From: Aristolochia californica
Lineage: Eukaryota; Streptophyta; Magnoliopsida; Piperales; Aristolochiaceae
DNA length: 64,000 nt
NCBI GenBank assembly: GCA_029961685.1
Contig: JARWKL010000008.1
Location: 4,032,501-4,096,500, forward strand
Direction of reading: 5' to 3'
The first letter of the stretch is position 1. Every line of letters starts with the position of its first letter. The position numbers and the translations under genes were made by a program. Below the pieces are notes generated by a model. The model was not told the origin of the DNA and made no database searches. It worked only from the letters and a program-made list of their open reading frames with translations. Positions 23,585-34,148 of this stretch are shown here, piece by piece.

Positions 23585-24103
23585 TAAATATCACCAAACA
23601 CCACAATTCAGTACACTGGAGCGTCAATTAACCAAAGGGAAACACTTTCCCCAAATTTCAATATTTGTGTAGTCAAGTGGGCCACACATCGAATTCAATT
23701 ACGGTAATGCAGCACCCAATTCATTCAATTTAGAACCAATAGTGATCAATTCCAACAATTAAGACCATAAATCAATGAAAGAATGACCTAATTGCAAGAA
23801 ATCAAGATGACGTAGGCTATATGAATGATGACGCAAGCATTAGGTTGACGACGCAGGCAGATTTGAGAAATTTCCTCAAATTGGGAGCATTAAACACTTC
23901 TAAATCCCAACATTCAATCAAATAGAAGAAGTAATCATTAGCCAATAGGCTAAGATAGGCAGAAAAAGGGGGGAAAAATGAATTTTTTACCCTACCAGTC
24001 CAGAAATATGGGGAAAATCTTCAAGGAGATTGCTAAAAATGGAGAGAAGATCCACAAAATCCAAAGAAACTTGCCCAAGACTTGTGTTACTACTCTGATA
24101 CTA

Positions 24104-24422
24104 TGAAAAATAGGTGATTTGGGGAGAAAATAGAAAAGAAAATGGATTTATGGAAGAGAGACAGCTTTGCTGCCTTGGAATCCTAGCCAAAAAGGCATTT
24201 CCTGTTTTTTTATAATCAGGGTTTAAGTGAAATTTTACAATAGGACAAAAATGTCCCTCAATACTCAAAATTACATCTCCTAAAATACATGTCTAAATTG
24301 AATGAAAATTTAACTAGAGAAAAAATAAGACATTCTCTATCTAATAGTCATACTATAATAGAAAAATGTAATATTGAAAATATAAGAAATGACCAAAATA
24401 CCCCTGAACTTGTATTTTAACA
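24104..24422 (-). repeat. 5' LTR of Copia B
   Basis: On the minus strand it begins TGTTAAAATACAAGTTCAGG and ends CTATTTTTCA. It is followed at once by TAGTATCAGAGTAG, a form of the usual Met-tRNA primer site TGGTATCAGAGC. Length 319 bp. Its first 50 bases resemble the LTR starts at 37317 and 47098 (GGGTATTTTxGGT...). Confidence 0.75.
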
Positions 24423-24424
24423 CA

Positions 24425-24780
24425 TATCTCTTTGGGGTGTGAAGCTCTTCTTTCAGAAGTTTTCAGGCCCTCTAGTTATTGAAGGCAATCTCTTGGTTTT
24501 CTTCAGGGGAACCTCCTCTGGTACAATTCCTTCATATTCTTGATGAGATTGTAGAGTATCCTAGGCATCTTTAAAGTCAATTGGTTTGCACTGTTGAAGT
24601 CTGAATCCAATGGCGGATTCTTCAGCGAGATATGGAGCAGATCTTCCAGCTCACTTAGTTTCAATTTCTTTTCCTTTTGATGCTCATTAGTGTTGACTTT
24701 TCTTATTTTGTATATTAGCGGTTTTCTCCGCGTTTATTGTACACCCTTTCCTCTGCTATATGAAATTCTCATCTTTTTCA
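24425..24780 (+). mobile_element. Possible LINE RNase H scrap
   Basis: A short stretch reads FSGPLVIEGN, like the RNase H 'GPLxIEGDS' block, followed by degenerate sequence. It is too decayed to be certain. An AT microsatellite (TATATGTATATATGCGTG) follows at about 24784-24812. The rest to 25302 is plain intron sequence. Confidence 0.35.
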
Positions 24781-25302
24781 ATATTATATATGTATATATG
24801 CGTGTATATATATCACAACTTCCAAATTGTTTTCAGTAGAAGTTGATGCATTTTCCATGCATGAATCGAGCCTATCTGGGTATGATTTGCCTTCTCCCGC
24901 GACTACATTTTCCACTTCTAGGTGCATGAAGAAAGAAGGTCGGCAGAGAAAGAAAGAAAGCAACATATCACAGTTCATTTCTTTTCAATATCCAATACTT
25001 TAACCAGTATAATTAGTGCACATGCACAGGGAAAGTAAAGCACCTAGTGCAAGAAATAGTTAACATGAACTCTAGGAATGACATCCTACCACCATATTTC
25101 AAACATTCAGATTGAAAGTGAAAGTTCCCATTTAGAGTGGAGTTCACTTCCTTTCAAATTTGGTATCTATGGTGCAGCTATCCACCTCAATTTCGTCATT
25201 CAATACAAGCTTCACTAAAAGAAAGTGAGTTGAATTCCCACATTCACAATGTTCTTGGGTGTTGAATAAGGGAACACCTAATAAATTAATAATCTCCGGT
25301 AC

Positions 25303-26675
25303 CTCTCCTCCAACGGTGTGTCTATTAATGGAAATAAACCCCGCTTGAAATCTGTTCCAATAACATGCTTCAATGCTATCAACAATTCCTGCAGCCATAA
25401 AAACAACATTCTAGCAAAAAACACAATATATATATACATACTAATAATCTTGAATAAGTTGAACTTCTCACCTTGCGAATGGACACGGAATCGGGGCAAG
25501 TAACCAGCAAGTTGACAATGCTTTTACATATGCTTACTTCATGGGGACGTATATGGTCAGCAAAACTTTTTAGAAGATAAGTTAAAAACGAAACGGTCTG
25601 CGGAAGATGCAAAAGAATTGAAGGAAGAAAATGGTGTCAGAGAGGGAGCAATACACGAAAATACTGTTAATAGAAAAAGACCAAGATTAGACTGCACTTC
25701 CAAGCACGCTGTGACTTTATACTACTTGTTGTTTCAGTGTCGGTACCAAACCTATTTGGATTGAAGTTTTCAATCGTCATTACATACATACCTTAACCTG
25801 AGCACCCTTCAACTCGATGAAGTGATTTTTGGCGTGAGGAGGGACTTTTTCAGGCCCAGGCACCGAGATTGCTGCCACCATAAGCGGCAATAGTTGAGAA
25901 ATATTAGTCTGTACAAGGCGACTGTACAATTGAAACAAAAACATCACCACCAATGGACTCTCTGTCACTATCTTAAACGACCGTGTACTAGGATTAAGCT
26001 GCGCACAACTCCCGCTGCAAGCCCCCGCCATCCCTGGGCCAGGTCCCAGACCCGAACTGTCCAGCGGCTTGATATCCTCCCCTTCACCCCCAGCTCCACC
26101 AGATGCATCATCGAAAAAGTAAGCGACAGTCGCTCTAAAATTTTGATATACCTTGCAGACGAAGTCTAGGAACGGTTGGACCTCGTTCTCAAGACTGGGC
26201 CGGAAGTTTCTCAACAGGTCCAAGATTATACGAATGCAAATCAGACCATTTTCTTCGTTATCAATGGTCAGTACTTGCATTGCGACTTTGAGAAGGTCCT
26301 GAACAAAGGGGCGAAGAACTTCACTATGAGGAAGACGGTTCAAAATTTCAACAATAACGTTACGCAGCTTGTGCTCTTTGGTGTCCGAGAGCTGCGGAGT
26401 CATCATTTGAGTCAAAATCATGAAGAATGCCCGGAAGTAGCATTTCAGGAAATTGAGGTAGTCGGAAGTGTGAGCAATCTCAAGGCTGTCCCTAACTTCC
26501 ATTGCCAATTGAAGCCTGTCCTGCATGGCTGAAAATACGCAAGGGAATTGTTAGAACATATAAAAAAATTTCAAAAACAGTAAAAAACACAACAATTGCA
26601 GAATAATAGAAAATTACACAGCTCGGGAGCGACGAGACGCCGGGCATGCTGCTCGAAGTTCTGAATAGGCCTCAT
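25303..26675 (-). CDS. TRA1: TRA1 exons 1-4
   Basis: Exon 1 is 26618-26675, exon 2 is 25792-26528, exon 3 is 25472-25597 and exon 4 is 25303-25388. All donors are GT and all acceptors AG, and the phases join without error (58+737 nt = 265 codons, then 42 codons, then 28 codons plus 2 nt). They encode the N-terminal HEAT-type repeat region, for example NVIVEILNRLPHSEVLRPF and LRNFRPSLENEVQPFLDFV, then TVSFLTYLLKSFADHIRPHE. An acidic Gly-rich stretch (GGAGGEGEDIKPLDSSG) follows YFFDDAS, as in plant homologues. No lesion is seen in this block. Confidence 0.92.
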
Positions 26676-27039
26676 TTTCTTTAGAGACGAGTTAAATCTC
26701 TACTGCTTCCTGTGGATTTTTGGGTTTCTCGATAGGAAGAGAAGTAGAGGAGAGAAAGCGGAAAGCAAATCGAATAGACTACTGTACTCTACCTAGTTAT
26801 CAGAGAGAAAAGAAGAAGAACACAAAAGCGTTTCGATTCTCCCCTCCCCGCTCTGGCAGGGACGAGTGATCAATTTGCCGCGAGTTTTGAGAATTTAGAG
26901 GGCATAGAATCCAACTCTATTATCTACTATTGGACAAAAGTTAGTGAACTCTGAAAGCCATTTACAGTCTACTTTTACGGATGAAAATAACCCAAAACCT
27001 GTGTTTATTCTTAACAAAAAATGAGTGAAATTGAAATCA
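26676..27039 (-). promoter_or_regulatory. TRA1 5' flank
   Basis: Sequence upstream of the TRA1 start codon at 26675: a purine-rich 5' UTR (GAAGAGAAGTAGAGGAGAG complement side), no clear TATA box. The assignment rests on position only. Confidence 0.4.
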
Positions 27040-28080
27040 CTCCCTTTATTTAACCTAGAAATTAATAATTTGTTTAAGAATTTTATTTTTTGCATTTAAT
27101 TAAATTATATTTTAAATTTGATTTGAAGTATTTTTATTAATTTAAACAATTACAATTTATTTTAGTTTATTAACAGAATAATTAAATAAAATTATCTTAA
27201 ACCTATCAAAGAATTTTATATAATAAAATATACTCTTTTTATTTATAAAATATCAAAATTTTAATATTATATTTGATTTCTAATTTAAGAGTAAAAATTT
27301 AGATATTACAAAAAGTAACAATTTGATTAAGAATTTGGGTATTACAAAGTAAGTATTTGTTTGATCATTTTATTTTTATATATTGAATTAAATAAATAAT
27401 TACTTTAATAAATTATTAATTAATTTCAAACAAGTTTAAATTATTTTAAAAATTATGTATTAATTTAAAAAACTTTAAAATTATTTTTTAGTCAAATAAA
27501 ACTATCTAAAATAAAATTAAATCTATTGAAGTAATTTTATATAATAAAATACCCACCCTTCTTTCTTTATATAATTTTTTTCTTAATATTATATTTAATG
27601 ACTATTTTAAGAGTGAGAATTTGGATATTGTAAAGTAAAAATTTGATTAACAATTGGATATTATAAAATTAAGGATTTGTTTAATCATTTTATTTTTATA
27701 TATTTTGTCGAATAAATAATCTTAATTTATTTAATATTATGTATTAATTTAAAAGAAGTTAAAATATATTTTATTTTAGTTAAATAAATATATATATATA
27801 TTATAAAAGTAATTTTATCATAAAATAGCCTCTTTTTTATTTACATAAATTTATAATTTTAATATTATATCTAATTATTATTTTAAGAGTGTGAATTTAG
27901 ATATTAAAAAGTAACAATTTGATTAAGCATTTGGATATTATAAAATTATAATTTGTTTTAAGTATTCTTTATATATTTAATTAAATAAGTAAAGTTGATT
28001 TAATTTTTTAATTAATTAAAACAAATTAAAATCTATCTTAACTTAATAATAAAAAATATCTTATAAAAGTTAAATCTATT
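27040..28080. repeat. Degenerate AT-rich tandem array, ~300-bp unit, ~4 copies
   Basis: Blocks like ATTTGTTTAATCATTTTATTT recur at about 27067, 27354, 27676 and 27950. The companion block AAGTAACAATTTGATTAAG recurs at about 27312, 27630 and 27909. Spacing is 276-322 bp. No open frame and no transposon ends were seen. Confidence 0.65.
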
Positions 28081-28334
28081 AGATTATTTTATTAATAAAT
28101 TTATTGTGCACTTTCCACTATACTTTTAACTATACACTAACACAAAAACTCACTTTCTACTATACTTTCAATTGCGCACACTAACACAAAAAAAATAATT
28201 TACTTTCACTAGGTCATCACCTCTTATGTTAAGGGGTGGCTTCGAACCGAGCCGGCTTGGTTCGGCTCGGTTCGATTCGTCATCTATCGAGCTTGAGCAC
28301 CGAAATCGGCTCGTTTACCTTAACGAGCCGAGCT

Positions 28335-28690
28335 CGACCGATTTTCCTCCCCCCTCGTCACCGCCGACAATTCCCCCCCCCCCCCCCTCGTCACCGCCGA
28401 CCCCTCCCATCGATTGTTGTCGCCGCCTCTACCGTCGTCGCAGCTGTTCGCCAGCCGTCTCTACCGCCGTCACAACTACTCGTTGGCCGCCTCTGTGGGC
28501 GTCCGTTTGATTTATTCCTTTCCTCGTCGTCGCCTCTGTTTCCATTGCCGCCGCTTCCGTCTCTGACGCCTCCGTCGTGGCCGTCATCCCCGACGATAGG
28601 TCCTCCCCGACGCCATAACCCCCTTCCCTCCCCATCGTCTCGGCGAAAAACATTAACAGGGGAGAAATAATCTCCCCCCTCCCATGCGAG
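28335..28690. other. GC-rich block inside hAT-like copy 1
   Basis: C- and CCG-rich sequence with open frames on both strands (+ 28236-28670, - 28391-28717) whose products are low-complexity Pro/Ser- or Gly/Asp/Arg-rich. It has no counterpart in copy 2, which has a different GC-rich block in the same place. It could be a captured gene fragment or an expanded GC repeat. I do not call a gene. Confidence 0.5.
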
Positions 28691-28796
28691 AAGATGATCT
28701 CGCACGTGCGAGATCATAAAATAAAATAAAAACTTTTTCCTCTGAAAAAATTAAAAATAAAATTTATAGAAATAATTTTCTATAAAATATTAATGT

Positions 28797-29960
28797 CTCA
28801 TGTTTTTTTAAACATTTTTCTAATTGAAATTTTTTATTAAAAATCATATAATTTTCTAAGTAAGATTTTTCGTACCAAGATGGGGTAGAAAACTTAATAG
28901 AAAATTTTTGAATAAGTATTTAACAGTTGATGCTGTAATACTTTTGGCATGAAGCAATTTTCATTGCAATTTTGTGGTTGATATTTGATTTAATTAAAAA
29001 TTTATCGATAAGTATAATAATATATTAGATTGATTATTAATTTTTTATTTATTTCCCTAGAAGAGACAATAAAAGGTCCATTTAACTTTCCTAAGAAAAT
29101 TTTAAAATATTTCCTGTAATTTTCTAATAAGTCACTAATAGTAATAAGATTTTATTTAAAGGTTTTTTTTGGAATATGTATCATAGGAAAAATATTTTTA
29201 GTTTTTCTTAGAATATAATTTTTTATCTAGGGGCACTAAGGAGGCCATAATAAATTATGCCCAGATTCAAAAATTACAAAACAAGCTAGACAACAATTGG
29301 AGTAAAAAATATTAATATTGGTGCATTTTAATCCATTATTGAAATTCAATCCTGAACCTCCCATATCATTATATATTTTTAAAATGTATGCATAATTTTA
29401 TATATAATTTATTCAAAGCCACCCCTACATGTGAGATCATAAACAAGGAAAAAAAACTCTTTGTCCCTTCCTCATGGCTCTTAAATAAATTGAAAAGATA
29501 TTTTAGTAGAAATATGTTTCTAGAGACTATTACTGGTTTTTTCAATAAATGTTGAAAAGACATTTTTAATAGAAATATAGGTACCATTAGTGCCTCATTT
29601 TTTTTTAAAATATTTTTTAAATATAAATTCTTTTAAAAAAATCATATAATTTTCTAAGTAAGATTTTCTTGCCAAGATGGGTTAGAAAACCATATAGAAA
29701 ATTTTTGAATAAGTATTTGACAGTTGATGATATAATACTTTGAGCATGAGGTAATTTTCATAGCAATTTTGTGTTTGACATTTGATGTGATTAAAAATTT
29801 ATCGATAAGTATAATAATATATTAGATTAATTATTAATTTTTATTTATTTTCTTAGAAAAGGCAATAAGAGGTCCATTTAACTTTCCTAAGAAAAATTTA
29901 AAATATTTCTTGTAATTTTCTAGTAAGTCTGTAATAGTAATAGGATTTTATTTAAAGGAT
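28797..29960. repeat. Internal direct repeat of hAT-like copy 1 (about 365 bp, offset 798)
   Basis: 28797-29163 and 29597-29960 are clearly related along their length. Shared strings include ATCATATAATTTTCTAAGTA, GGTCCATTTAACTTTCCTAA and AAAATTTATCGATAAGTATA. The spacer holds the CTAAGGAGGCCATAATAAATT block that is also in copy 2. Confidence 0.8.
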
Positions 29961-30580
29961 TTATAGTTTTTATTTGGGTGATTGTAAATTGATAGTGATA
30001 TTTTATTTAATTTTGTTGTGTTTGATTATTGTTTGGAGTTTATTTATAATGTTATGCAGTGTATGGCATGTTTAGATTATTTTATGGAGTGTATAAACAA
30101 TTTCATGAAGTGTTTATGGAATGTAAAGACAATTTTATGGAGTGTTTATGCAGGTATTATGTATATTGATTATGCCCAATTTTAAGTAGAGGTCATGCCG
30201 AATTTTATACAAGTATTATATATATAGATTATGCTCAATTTTAAGTAGAGGTTATGCCCAATGTTATACACATATTATATATATAAGTTATGCCCAATTT
30301 TATGTAGAGGTCATGCCCAATTTTATGTAAAATGTATGCATAATTTTATATACATTTTATTTGATATATATTTTTTGAAAAGTTTTAAATGTATGTTGAG
30401 ACTCGAGCTCTGCTCGAAGCTCAGCTCGAACTCGTTGGGCTCGAGCTCGATAACAATTTTAGGCTCGAGACAAGGCTCGGCTCGAAGCTCGAAGCTCGAC
30501 TCAAAATATTTAAATCAAGCTCGACTCGAACATAAGCAGGTTCGGGCTCGGCTCGGCTCGATGCCACCCCTACTTATGTA

Positions 30581-33309
30581 TATATTTATGTGCAGTTGTT
30601 TGATTATTAGAGATATGATTGGAAGGTTGTTGCTATAAGATCTCTTTATTTTGTCATCGTTATGAAATTGCTACCAACAGAAGGGAAGTAGAATGAGATT
30701 TTGGAGCCTAAAGGGGAAAATATATCTCTAACCCTTTTGCCAGACTATTGTTTGCTCCTCTTTCCCTAATGATAAGTATGTTTCTCTCTTCTTTTCCTTT
30801 TTTATTCTCCTTCTCCTTTTTTTCATCCATTCCATTCCTTTGCTTCTTCATCTTTCCCTTTAAAGTTGCTTCTCCCTACTCATGTTATAGGAAGCCTATA
30901 AAATGTGATATTTGAGTGAGGTTGCTAGTCGGTTGATCTTGTGACTATACTTAATATTCGCTCCCCACTCTTATTCCTCCCAACCATGCACTTGTTTGCA
31001 CCTCTTATTTCTCTCTGATTCTACATCCTTGGACGATATTTATAAGTGATGCTACTCCTTCACCGTAAGTCATCCAAATAATGATCTTCTTTGCTACTAA
31101 GTCCTTTATTAACATCTTTTTGTTACTTCTCTCCTCTAGTCTCATCCATTTTTATTCTCAAGCTTAGATTTGAGGAATTTCTTCCATTTTTGATATTTTC
31201 TTTGTTAAGTTGTGGAACCTAATTAACGCCTTATGTTGAGTTGGTATGCGGATCGACCTTCATGATAAGGTCGTCGTGGGGGTTGGAAGGGGGGCTGAAC
31301 CCCTGCCAAGTTCACGATATATTGATTAATGTTTCATTAAGGATAGTTTTGGGATTTCACACTTGTATTACAGTTGCCCTTATTTTCTTTTTATATTTGG
31401 GGGCTATGTTGTTAGGGTTTCATTATCACCCGAAGGAGGATCATTAGTTGCGATTGAGAGAGGTTAGAGAAAAACACGAGTATATGCGATTTCTCTTGTA
31501 AACTATTTCATCTTCATAGTGAATTACTGCAATAGTGGAAGACAAGATGTACTCTCACTTTGAGGCGAACCTGAATAAATTGTGTTATTTTTCGTACTTA
31601 TTTTTCTTCTTTTGCGATTATTATTGCTCTTGTTAGTTTTGAATTAGGACGTTAAATTCTTAACACTCTCTTCTTTATTGGCTTTTTTTTCTCTCGGTTG
31701 GTAATTGAAAACTTCAACTGGTTTGATATTTTTTAGTATTTTCCTATGCATGAAAAAAAAAGTTTTTTTCCCAACATTTAAAGTGATTTTTGCCAGGTAT
31801 AATTGGCACTTTTTGAATTGTAAGGTATAACATCATTTTTTTCCCAAAAAATATTTTGTTGTTTAATTGCTAGTTGCTACTATTACCAATGTTTACTTGT
31901 TTGTACAAAATTGTGTTGGCCTCTTTCTCTTCCCCACCTCGACATTCATTTTACTTCTTGTACATTTTTGTGTATCTCCAACTTGCTTTTTGATGATATA
32001 GAAGTTAAACAAATTGATAAACCTCAATTTTCATCTATTGTCAACTCCAATTGAATTTGAGTTTAAGTTTATTCATTAATAATTGTTTAATGTTTCGTCC
32101 AAACTTAATAGTATTTAAAAGAAGAAGTTAGCTTCTTTGGGTGGATTATCACCTTAACAAGTTTAGATGCAAGCAAAGTACACTATGGAGTAGAATGGCG
32201 GATTTTGATAATGACTATTAATATTTTGTTAAATTTTTGTATATATATCTTGTCGCGAAAAATCCTCATTTTACTCTTCCAATCAACACATAAGCATTTC
32301 ATATGTGTTTTTTATATAGATTTATATCATATGGAAATTTCCCCTCTAGATAGGTTGGAATTGACTGGCTTTGCTTCTTCTTGGTGTTGTCTAACTTGAG
32401 ATTTTGATTTTAATTCCCAACAAAGTCTTGTCTATAAGTTGTATAATAGATATTTGCTTCAATTTTATATCATTGGACTTTTATTTGATTTTTGTATCAA
32501 TCTTTTTTGAATATTGCATATGTGTGGGTGAGTTTGGTGCTCATTGTGGCGTGTATACATCTTTTTTTTTTTTTTTGAATGCTACATAGAGGTGGCACAA
32601 AGCTACATTAATAAGCATGAAAAAAATTGATAATCTTTAGTGAGTAAAAGAAATCAAGATGTTCTTGAACAATATCGTTATTTTATAAACAAAACTATTG
32701 AAATGAATCGATCAATATTATAGGCCTGAGGATGGAAAATCTAGTAGCTAATTCGATTTAGCTATAGGCAATCCGTCACTACAAAGTGCGACAAACATGA
32801 AATATCAACTTATTGTTAATGATCTAGCATCTACATAACATAACTTTGTTGGGAATCAATCCCAAAATCTCCAATTACCTCATGTCTTACCACTAGGCCA
32901 TAGTCTTTATTGTTCAATAAGATCTTTAAAGCGTAGAGATTTATACCTTGACCATCTAAGATGGTCTTTCTTGTGACCCAATTACAACTTATATGCATTA
33001 AGCTAATCTAATATTTGCACAAAATCATATGAAACTAATTTCAGTTTTGTTAGTGTCTAAGTGAAAAGTCAAAACAACCGATAATGCTTACTCACTAACT
33101 AGCTATTGTGTCCATTTAGTCACAAGTCATCTAATAGTTTGATTAAAAAATATTAAAATGCACAAATGTTAAAATCCTTTGACAAAACTTGCACAAAACA
33201 GCTTGCTTTTACCCTCTATATTAGAGAATTGGATAATCTTTCAGTTATAGATCCAAAACTTAATGAAAGCACAAAAAACAAAGAGATGAGTGAGAAAAAA
33301 TATCCTTTT
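30581..33309. other. No gene recognised; possible LTR-like stretch at 31200-31600
   Basis: AT-rich, short random frames. The part around 31480-31580 (CTCTTGTAAACTATTTCATC, CATAGTGAATTACTGCAATA, ACTCTCACTTTGAGGCGAAC) has the look of a plant LTR R/U5 region, but no partner LTR, PBS or coding domain is next to it. A T-run lies at 32563-32574. Confidence 0.3.
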
Positions 33310-34010
33310 TCATGCATATGTTGTGGAGTTAAAACATAACTTGTTTAGCATAAGGTATATTGTTTTATTTGCAAAGAACAAATGTATAGTGAAAATTGAA
33401 AATAATGAAACCTTGTTAGAAGGAATTAGAGACAAATGTGTATATTATAAATAATTTTTAATTATCTCTTACTAGTGTTTTTTTTTATGTTTGGGTGATT
33501 TAGATGAATCTTGGTAGTGACACAAAAGACTAGGACTTATAGGAACAAATTTATTGAACAAATAAACAAGAAAAGGTCAAGAGGACTACCCAAAAAAAAT
33601 TATAAGAGAGGAGCCTTGTGACACTTGCCAACTAAGGAAGCAACACAAAAAAAATCTTTAAAATCCAAGAATGTATTCTCCACCTCAAGACCACTACAAC
33701 TAATCTATATTGACATAGTTGGACCAACCTAAATCTCAAGTCTGAATGGCAACTAATCCATATAGACTTAGTTGGACCTACCCGAATCTCAAGTCTAAAT
33801 GACAACTAAACCATACAAATCTCAAGTCAAAATAAAAATAGCCATGCCTTGGTAGTAGTGGATGATTATTCTAGATCCACTTTAGACTTCCTAGTCAATA
33901 AAGATAATACCTTTTTAGCCATTAAAAATCTTTTGGTGACCATAGAGGACAAAAATCTCTTTGAGAATTATTGCTCTCAAAATGGTATTGATCAGTAGGC
34001 CAGTCTATCT
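33310..34010 (+). mobile_element. Copia integrase fragment
   Basis: Decayed frames give SRPLQLIYIDIVGPT (about 33690-33740) and HALVVVDDYSRSTLDFLVNK then NTFLAIKNLLVTIEDK (33841-33950), the integrase core start (DxxGP, VDDYSR). The stretch at 33331 shares GTTAAAACATAACTTGTTTA with the Copia scrap at 7399. It ends about 140 bp from the last exon of the AP-2 sigma gene. Confidence 0.75.
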
Positions 34011-34148
34011 CTTTGAATAGAAAATTAAATACCACACAAAAAAATAGTTTTCTTTTCTTACAAAAGAAAAAGGAAAAGCTGATTGGGAATAGAATGACAA
34101 TCAGGTAAGAATAAGCACCAAATTGCATTACTAACAAGTATACAACAC

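Larger units (their letters stand above)
10578..25302 (-). other. TRA1 intron 4, 14.7 kb, filled by transposons
   Basis: The exon 4 donor (GAGAG|GTACC) is at 25302/25303 and exon 5 resumes at 10577 with the one base needed to finish the Arg codon (EER|VLVGTGRAC). The protein joins exactly as in the family, so this is one intron. It holds two LINE copies with one nested in the other (10954-12805), Copia A with a LINE inside (14428-20081), a further LINE (about 20785-22569), a TRIM-like LTR (22634-22752), Copia B gag and LTR (22940-24422) and a possible LINE scrap (24425-24780). Confidence 0.85.
1956..26675 (-). pseudogene. TRA1: TRA1/TRRAP-like gene, N-terminal part, probably non-processed pseudogene
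   Basis: TRA1 (TRRAP in animals) is the very large HEAT/FAT-repeat pseudokinase scaffold that carries activators to the SAGA and NuA4 acetyltransferase complexes in the nucleus. Seventeen exons (listed in the block entries) join to about 1,710 codons of a family that runs to about 3,800-3,900 residues. The FAT, pseudokinase and FATC regions lie off the left edge or are absent. The start MRPIQNFEQHARRL and the block EVRDSLEIAHTSDYLNFLK are family hallmarks. Exons 1-10 are open with consistent phases. Exons 11-17 carry five inactivating changes: 6579-6584 (one base short), 5555-5557 TAG, 4584-4586 TAG, about 3582-3589 (two bases lost) and about 3165-3167 (one base gained). A 15-nt in-frame loss lies near 2075. 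Introns are kept, so it is not a retrocopy. Assembly error could explain one or two lesions, hardly all of them. Confidence 0.85.
28223..30580. mobile_element. hAT-like non-autonomous element, copy 1
   Basis: Element proper 28231-30572 (2.34 kb). Left end AAGGGGTGGCTTCGAACCGA and right end (reverse) TAGGGGTGGCATCGAGCCGA form terminal inverted repeats rich in CGAGCC/GCTCGA subterminal motifs. Flanks CTTATGTT (28223-28230) and CTTATGTA (30573-30580) form an 8-bp TSD with one mismatch, which with the YAGGGGTG end suits the hAT superfamily. No transposase is seen. The inside is AT-rich with a GC-rich block at 28335-28690. Confidence 0.8.

Noticed and set aside
28391..28717. Long Gly/Asp/Arg-rich open frame on the minus strand in hAT-like copy 1
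   Set aside because: Low-complexity product over a GC-rich block that is open on both strands; no domain, so not called a gene.
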